From NCBI GenBank assembly GCA_933228675.1, contig OW121741.1:115256694-115320693 (forward strand): 64,000 nt of DNA. Reading direction: 5' to 3'. Both the position numbers and the translations under genes were made by a program. The stretch is from Stomorhina lunata (taxonomy: Eukaryota; Arthropoda; Insecta; Diptera; Rhiniidae). The notes beneath the pieces are model-generated. The model was given only the letters and a program-made list of their open reading frames with translations. It was not told the DNA's origin and searched no databases. Positions 56,880-64,000 of the stretch are shown piece after piece. Numbering within the stretch: the stretch's first letter is position 1; the number at the start of each line of letters is the position of its first letter.

Positions 56880-59800
56880 TGAAATTTTTCTTAACAAAAA
56901 ATTTTTATGAAAAATTTTTTCTTAAAAAAATTTTTATCAAAAATTTTTGTACAGAAAAAATTTCGATGAAAATTTTTAATAGATATAATTTTGATGAAAT
57001 TTTCCAAAAAAAATAAATTTATAAAATTTTTCTATAGAAAAAATGTTGTTGAAATTTTTTTTGAAATTATTCTATAAAAAACATTTTTGTGAAAGTTTTG
57101 TATATGAAAAATTTTGAAAAATTTCTCTTTAGAAAAAATTTTGATAGAATTTATCTATAAATAAAATTTTGATGAAAATCTTTCTATAAAAAAAATTTTG
57201 AAGAAATTTTATGTACAAAAATTTTTGAAGAAATTTTCTGTACAAAAATTTTTGATAAAATTTTCTGTATAAACAATTTTAATGAAAATTTTCTATATGA
57301 AAAAATTTTTATAGAAAAAATTTTAATGAAATTTTTCTATGGAAAAAATGTTGATGCAATTTTCTATAGAAAAACATTCTGATAAAATTTTTCTATGGAA
57401 AAGATATTGATGAAATTGTTCCATAGAAAAATTTTCCATTAATAGTTTCTATAGAAAAAAATTTGATGAAATTTTTCCGTAGAAAAAATTTTAATGAAAG
57501 TTTTCGGTAGAAAAAATTTTGATTTTTTAGGTAGAAAATTTTGATGAAATTTCTCTAAAGAAAACATTTTGATGAAATTTTTATATAGAAAGAAAATTTT
57601 GAGAGAATTTATCTAGAAATAAAATTTTGATAAAATTTGATGACTTTTTTGTATAGAAACAATTTGGATAAAATTTTTCTATCCAAAAAATTTTAATGAA
57701 ATTTTTCTATTGAAAAAATTTTGATAAAATTTTTCCATGGAAACAATTTTGATGAAATTTTTTTATAGAAAAAATTTTTGTAAAATTTTTTCATAGAAAA
57801 AATTATTGTGAAATTTTTCTATTCGTATACAAAAAATGCTTATGAAATTTTTCTATAAAAAAAATTTATTGAAATATTTCGGTAGGAATCACTTACTTTC
57901 TATAAAAAAAATTTGCTGAAATTTGTCTATAGAAAAAATGTTGATTTTATTTTTCTATAAAAACAAAATTTATTGAAATTTTTCTATAGAAAAATAATGA
58001 TAACATTTTTCTATAGATAAAGTTTTTATGAAATTTTTCTATAAAAAAAAACTTCGATGAAGTTTTCGATAGATAAAATTTTGACAAAATTTTTCCATAA
58101 AAAAAAATTTGATAAAATTTTTCTATAGAAAATATTTAAAAAACATTTTTCTCTAGGAAAAATTGTAATAAAATTTTTCTATAGAAAAACTTTTGATGAA
58201 GTTTTTCTATGGAAAAACTTTTATGAAATTTTTCTATAGAAAAAATTTTGATAAAATTTTTCTTTAGAAAAATTTTTGATAAAATTTTTCTATTGCAAAA
58301 TTTTAATGAAATTTTCCTATGGAAAAATTTTTATGAAATTTTTCTACAGAAACAATTTTGATAGAATTTATCTATAAATAAAATTTTGATGAAAATTTTT
58401 TTATAGAAAAGATGATGGTGAAATTTTTCAGTTGAAAAATTTTTGATTAAATTTTTCTATAGAAAACAATTTAATTAAATATTTCCGTAGAAATTTTTGT
58501 GAAATTGTTCTTTACAAAAAGTTTTGATGAAATTTTTCTATAAAAAAAATTTGTTGAAAATTTTCGGTAGAAAAAACTTTACAATTTTTCTTTGAAAAAA
58601 TTTTGATGAAATTTTTTAGAAAAAAATTTTGATGAAAAATTTTTTATAGAAAAAAATTTGATGATATTTCACATTCAATGGAACTCAATTTTAATGAAAT
58701 TTTTTTTTAGAAAAAATTTTGGTAGAATTTTTATATAGAAAAAATGTTGATGAAATTTTTCTATATAGAAAAATTGTGGATGAAATTTTACTATAGAAAA
58801 AATTTTGATGAAATTTTTCCATAGAAAAAATTTTGATAATTTTTTTTATAGAAAAAAGGTTGATGAAATTTTTATAGAAGAATGTTGATGACATTTTTCT
58901 ATACAAAAAGTTATGATGAAATTTTTCTATAGAAAAAATGTTGATGAATTTTTTTTGTAGAAAAAAGTTTAATGAAATTTTTCGGTAGAAAAAATGTTGA
59001 TGATTTTTTTTGTAGAAAAAAGTTTAATGAAATTTTTCGGTAGAAAAAATTATAGTAAAATTTTGTATAGAAAAATTTTGATGAATTTTTTCTATAGAAA
59101 AAATTGTGATGAAATTTTACAATTGAATTTAATGAACTTTTTTACAGAAGAAAATTGGATAAAAATTTTCTTTAGAAAAAATTTTGAGACAATTTTTTTA
59201 TAGAAAAAATTTTGAAAAATTGTTTTATAGAAACAATTTTCATACAATTTTTTAATAGCAAAAATGTTGATGAAACTTTTCTGTAGAAAGAATTTTAATG
59301 GAATTTTTCTATAGAAACAATTTTAATGAAATCTTTTTATAGTAAACATTTTGATGAATATTGATGAAAATTTTGTATAGAAAAAATTTGGATGAAATTT
59401 TTCTACAGAAAAAATTTGGATGAAATTTTTCCACAGAAAAAATTTTGATAATATTTTTATATAAAAAATGTTGATGAAACTTTTCTATAGTTAAAATTTT
59501 AATGGAATTTTTCTATAGAAACAATTTTAATGAAATTTTTTTATAGAAAAAATTTTGATGAAATTTTTCGATAGAAAAAAATTTAATGAAATTTTTCGAT
59601 AGAAAAAAATTTAAATAAATTTTTCTATTGAAAAAATCTTTCATGAAATTTTTCTAAAGAAAAAATGTTGTTGAAAATTTTTCTATGGAAAATATTTTGA
59701 TGAAATTTTTGTGTGGAAAAATTTTGTTGAAATTTTTCTGTAGAAAAAAATTAGATACAATTATTTTTATCTGTAGATAAAATGTTGGAGAAAATTTTTT

Positions 59801-60080
59801 ATAGATAAAATTTTTATGAAATTTTTTTATACAGAAAAATTAATGATCAAATTTTTTTTATAGATACATTTTTGATGAAATTTTTATATTGGGAAAATTT
59901 TTGAAGTAAAAATTTCATGTAATTTTTACAAGGAACAATTTTTTGATTAAAGTTTTACTTGAAAAAGATTTTTATTGAAATTTTTCTATAGAAAATTTTT
60001 TGATTAAATTATTCTTAAAAAAATTGTTGATGAAATATTTCTTCAGAAAAATTATTGGTGAAATTTGTCGATAGCAAAGT
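56880..60080. repeat. AT-rich array V, degenerate 28 bp unit, the longest array of its type
   Basis: More than 100 degenerate units over 3.2 kb with core GATGAAATTTTTCTATAGAA followed by AAAATTTT. It uses the same words in the same orientation as array II at 9.3 kb. Units vary widely (CTATGG, CGGTAG, CTTTAG in the centre, GATAAAA or AATGAAA at the start), so the array is old. A local block AAAAAGTTTAATGAAATTTT followed by CGGTAGAAAAA occurs at about 58963 and 59018. Short open frames on both strands (58691-58906, 58994-59203) are repeat translation. Confidence 0.9.
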
Positions 60081-60084
60081 TGTA

Positions 60085-61380
60085 GAAAAAATCTGCCAAT
60101 TACAGATTTTCTATAGAAAACTTTTCGATCATTGCTTTTTTATAGAATATATATATTGAACACATATATTTAGTTTAAAACTTGTCAATTCCTATAGATT
60201 ACATAAATCCATTAATATTGAATTGTAGAATGTCAAATACATGTTAGCATTTCGTCCATCTTCATAACAACCTCTAAATAACCCATAATTTTACTCTGTA
60301 GGGCATCATCACATGAAGATAAGTTGCACAAATGAAATCTCGGTAATGTTTATCACTCTCTAAACAATATAACTGCAAAAATACACAGCATCAGCAACAC
60401 AAAATGCACGAATATACAAATGAATAAACATATTTATGCATATAAGTATGAGGCTATGAATAGGCAAAGTTTATAAATTAAAATTTATGGCCGTAGAGAA
60501 GATACGATATATGAGCTTAAAGATATTAAAAATAAAAATGCATTTAAATACAACAAACTATGACCTCTTTAGTAACAAATTGAAGAGGAGACTTAAAGCT
60601 ATTATTAAATGAAACCTAGAACGGCAATGTTTAGCAACATGTTTATATATTCAAAATTTATAAAACTTTTTAATTTAAATTTATCTAAAATTCTCTTTTT
60701 TTTGTTTTAGAGATACATTATCTTTTCTCTTAACTCATTAAGATCATTTTGCTTATATTTCCTCTGCAACATAAGTATCTCAACATTTAAATGTTTACTT
60801 TAAACAAAAATTAACTTGGTCATCGTTTTCGAAATGTATCTTTATATTTATATGGTTGACTTGGTGTTTGTGTGTGTTTATAAAATTTAAACATTTTCAT
60901 AGATTTAAAAATGACTGTACCGGTAATATTGTGGTTAGATTCACTTTTTTTTTCTCCGCTTGACTTATAATTCTTAATTTTTTTTTTACTCTACCAATTC
61001 TATATGTCAGCTACATGCACAGCTTTACTTAATCCCAGGGAAACTTTAAAGATGCATCCAAACATTGTAAAGAATGAATCTTACTTATATTGAAGTATCT
61101 TTTCGTTGTTGATTTTTTTTTATTCTGACTTGATTTTTTTTTTCATAATAAATATTTACCCTTTTTATTTATTTACTTACTTTAAGAGTTACATTTTGAC
61201 CAAAATAAAAGTGAAATGCATGTGTATGAAGTTGTTGCATTTTGAAAATAGAAGATGTTAACTGAACATACAATTTATTGACTTTGTACATACTTCGGAA
61301 AAGGTCATGCTGAAGTACTTACAGAGGAGTATGGACAAACATGCAATAGAACTAAATAATAGCTTTATTTTAAAAGATAT
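60085..61380. other. No supported gene
   Basis: Unique AT-rich sequence with homopolymer runs. No ORF, RNA gene or repeat unit is supported. Confidence 0.6.
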
Positions 61381-61384
61381 ATGT

Positions 61385-61705
61385 TAGAAAGAGTTTTCGT
61401 TGGTCAAGCCTGTTCATGTGATACCCTACGCTACTGGGACCATAAAGTGGATGTGCAACGATTTTGGTTTTATTTGTATTTGGTCATATAAGATCGCAAA
61501 CCAAATTTTCCTAAATAATTCCCCATGCCCCAACATGACTAGTATAACTTCATTCCAGGAAATTGGCATACTTTGATTTTTCCCATATTTTACATACAAA
61601 TAGGTGCCTTAGTCTCGCTGACCCTTCAAAATCACATAAAAGCATCTTCGCTGAGATATTGTCATTACCCGGAACCTTGTTGCAAGGTTTATAACGCCTT
61701 TATTC
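61385..61705. repeat. Very diverged fragment of repeat family R
   Basis: GTTGGTCAAGCCTGTTCATG, TGATACCCTACGCTACTGGG and GGATGTGCAACGATTTTGG correspond loosely to the opening words of the copies at 32.4 and 44.5 kb. The remainder is too decayed to follow. Confidence 0.4.
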
Positions 61706-61984
61706 TTCTTGTATAGATTGGGGAATGTCTGAAATTATAATGAATAAACTGTCATTGTTTATCCGGTGTTGAAAGACGAGTACCACTACTGCTTAAGATG
61801 GGACTGTTGGTGTATGTAGGTTTGACACACAATGCTCTTGATATATTGTACAAGCAGAGGTCGCCACAAAGAGAACAGAACAAAAAATCGTAGGCAGAGT
61901 TGCCGTTTTTCATACTTTTTACTAAAATTGGTATTTTTTCTTAAGGTGTTGTTCTGATGTTGAAAACCAAACTTCTATTCCCTC
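61706..61984. other. No supported gene
   Basis: Short unique stretch of mixed composition between a repeat fragment and array VI. Confidence 0.6.
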
Positions 61985-63405
61985 TTTTAATATTTTTATC
62001 AAACATTTTTGTATAAAAAATTTTTTCATCAAAAATTTTTGTATAGACATCTTTTATATCAAAAATGTTTGTATAGAAAATTTTTTTACCAAAAAATTGA
62101 TTATAGAAATATTTTTTATCAAAAATTTTTCTATAAAAAATTTTGTGAACAAAAATTGTTCAATAGAAATTTTTATAAAAAAAATTTTTTTATAGGTTTT
62201 TTTTAACAAAAATTTTTCTATAGAAATTTTTTTTTATCAAAAATTTTTCTATACAAATTTTTTTTTATCAAAAATTTTTCTATAGAAATTTTTTTTATAA
62301 AAAAGTGAAAAATTTTTCTATAGACAATTTTTTATCAAAAAAATATCATTAGCGAAGATTTTTCTATTGAAAAATATTTTTATTGAAAACTTTTCTATAG
62401 AAAAATATTTTTAACGAAAATTTTCTATAGAAAAATAGTTTTTATCAAAAATTTTCAATAGAAAAATAGTTTTTATCAAAAATTTTCAATAGAAAAATAT
62501 TTTTATCAAAAATTTTTCTATAGAAAAATATTTCTATCGAAAATTTTTCTATAGAAAAATATTTTTATCGAAAATTTTTCTATAGAAAAATATTTTTATC
62601 GAAAATTTTTTTATAGAAAAATATTTTTATCGAAAATTTTTCTATAGAAAAATATTTTTATCGAAAATTTTTCCATATAAAAATATTTTTATCGAAAATT
62701 TTTCTATAGAAAAATATTTTTATCGAAAATTTTTCTATAGAAAAATATTTTTATCGAAAATTTATCTAAAGAAAAATTTTTTTATCGAAAATTTTTCTAT
62801 AGAAAAATATTTTTATCGAAAAATATTTTATCGAAAATTTTTCTATAGCAAAATTTTTTTATCGAAAATTTTTCTAAAGAAAAATTTTTTTATCGAAAAT
62901 TTTTCTGTAGAAAAATTTTTTTATCGAAAATGATTCTATAGAAAAAGTTTTTTATCGAAAATGTTTCTATAGAAAAATATTTTTATAGAAAATTTTTCTA
63001 TATAATAATATTTTTATCGAAAATTTTTCTATATAAAAATATTTTTATCGAAAATTTTACTATAGAAACATTTTTTTATCGAAAATTTTTCTATAGAAAA
63101 TTTTTTTATCGAAAATTTTTCTATAGAAAATTTTTTTATCGAAAATTTTTCTATAGAAAATTTTTTTATCGAAAATTTTTCTATAGAAAATTTTTTTATC
63201 GAAAATTTTTCTATAGAAATTTTTTTTATCGAAAATTTTTCTATAGAAAATTTTTCTATAGAAAAATATTTTTACCGAAAATTTTTCTATAGAAAAAAAT
63301 TTTTATCGAAAATTTTTCTATAGAAAAATATTTTTATCGAAAATGTTTCTATTTTATATTTTTATTGAAAATTTTTCTATAGAAAAATATTTTTATCTAA
63401 AGAAA
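61985..63405. repeat. AT-rich tandem array VI, ~31 bp unit
   Basis: About 45 units with core TTTTTCTATAGAAAAATA followed by TTTTTATCGAAAA. The left edge (61985-62340) uses TTTTTATCAAAAATTTTTCT with fewer identities. 62500-63330 is regular, with a 29-30 bp sub-block at 63080-63240 (CTATAGAAAATTTTTTTATC). The short open frame at 62009-62206 is repeat translation. The same words occur as a tiny patch at 20510-20628. Confidence 0.93.
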
Positions 63406-64000
63406 AGCAGAAAAATCTAAAATTGTTTAATTTTATTTATATTTAGAAAAATATTAATAATTCTATTACATTTATTTCAAACAATGTTTAGAAAAATTAT
63501 AGTGTTGTGGCAACAATGTCTTTCTTCTCTCGAGCTTTTATTTTGTTTCTATAAATTGGATTTTGTTTTCGTTTCTTGTACATTTTGTTTTTGTATTTCC
63601 TGTTACAAAGCAGCACCAACCGACTTTGCTAACATCCAAATCTCATCAAAATGAGCATTCATTTTCAACAGTTTTATTAGTGATATTTACGAAAATTACA
63701 AAATGTCTTCGGCTTCTGGTGCTATGGGCTGCCTATGCCTGTGTATAAGATCTTCTTGCCGCCTATATTTGCAGCTAATTCAGCTTGGCTTGCTTCTTTA
63801 TCTATCCACATTATCTTGTCCCTTCACTTCAATATTTTCGTTTCCATTAAAAATTGTACTATTTTAGAACTTAATGTTGTATTTTTTTTAGGTGAGCCAA
63901 ATTTTCCTTTCGTGATCTTTAAGTCCATACAACCTCATTATACGCCTGAATGACTTCTAAAAATTTGGTTTTCGACTTATAGAAATTTCGTTTATACCAG
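63406..64000. other. Unique sequence at the window edge
   Basis: Less AT-rich than the array before it. Overlapping open frames on the plus strand lie between 63563 and 63953. A T-rich tract ending TTTTTTTTAG at about 63882-63891 resembles a 3' splice site, followed by GTGAGCC. No assignment is possible. Confidence 0.45.
63703..63867 (+). CDS. Doubtful 54-codon small ORF
   Basis: ATG at 63703 has a favourable insect start context (TACAAAATG). The frame runs 54 codons to TAG at 63865-63867. It begins MSSASGAMGCLCLC and continues as a Leu/Cys/Ser-rich hydrophobic segment that could span a membrane once. It is less AT-rich than neighbouring DNA. I do not recognise it. A second, longer open frame overlaps it in another phase (63563-63748), which weakens the case. 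It may instead be the start of a spliced coding exon or chance. Confidence 0.15.
   Translation: MSSASGAMGCLCLCIRSSCRLYLQLIQLGLLLYLSTLSCPFTSIFSFPLKIVLF

Noticed and set aside
1..64000. Endogenous viral sequences or toxin genes
   Set aside because: I saw no motif of a viral polymerase, capsid or envelope, nor any toxin gene. The only enzyme relics are a LINE reverse transcriptase end and a mariner transposase.

Overview
This 64 kb window looks like non-coding DNA from a higher (brachyceran, probably calyptrate) fly. The base composition is very AT-rich throughout. It holds a mariner transposase relic, the 3' end of a jockey-type LINE, a tRNA-derived SINE, several short palindromic DNA elements, and a diverged interspersed repeat with wording ('gggagctatggtcaaatgtggaccgatt...') that I associate with higher-fly genomes. 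The organism call is inference from these repeat types, not from a diagnostic gene. I see no intact protein-coding gene, no rRNA and no functional tRNA. The window could be part of a very large intron, an intergenic desert or pericentromeric DNA.

Layout. 1-7.5 kb: two AT-rich arrays built on a ~31-33 bp unit, in opposite orientation, around a spacer with a decayed LINE reverse-transcriptase end. 9.3-13.1 kb: a second, cleaner pair of opposed arrays (28 bp unit) around a ~0.85 kb spacer. 14.9-17.4 kb: a 1.25 kb element with CCCAGCAAAAC inverted termini containing a tRNA-Ala-like relic, then ~120 bp tandem repeats. 20.5-21.6 kb: a foldback element with a hammerhead-ribozyme-like motif, then a 204 bp palindromic MITE. 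24.8-27.9 kb: a degenerate 27-29 bp array ending at a second foldback arm. 32-38 kb: palindromic MITEs, a third foldback arm, an inverted-array hairpin, an interspersed-repeat copy and a 456 bp long-TIR element. 39-46 kb: one possible 49 bp exon, the mariner pseudogene, a SINE with clear target-site duplications and another interspersed-repeat copy. 46.8-53.4 kb: two arrays of a 12 bp satellite (ACATAGACTAAG) with higher-order structure, separated by ~1.9 kb. 55.1-63.4 kb: three more AT-rich arrays (22, 28 and 31 bp units). 63.4-64 kb: unique sequence with one doubtful small ORF.

The unifying theme is that nearly all the AT-rich arrays (about eight blocks, 22-33 bp units) are variants of one theme: A/T runs flanking TTTCTATAGAAA or a close relative. 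Two families occur as opposed pairs, an architecture like that of Drosophila Foldback elements. These arrays, with the 12-mer satellite, make up roughly a third of the window. There is no gene network to describe. The most interesting content is the origin and possible hairpin or small-RNA behaviour of the inverted arrays, the ribozyme-like core repeated in the foldback family, and the higher-order periodicity of the 12-mer satellite.
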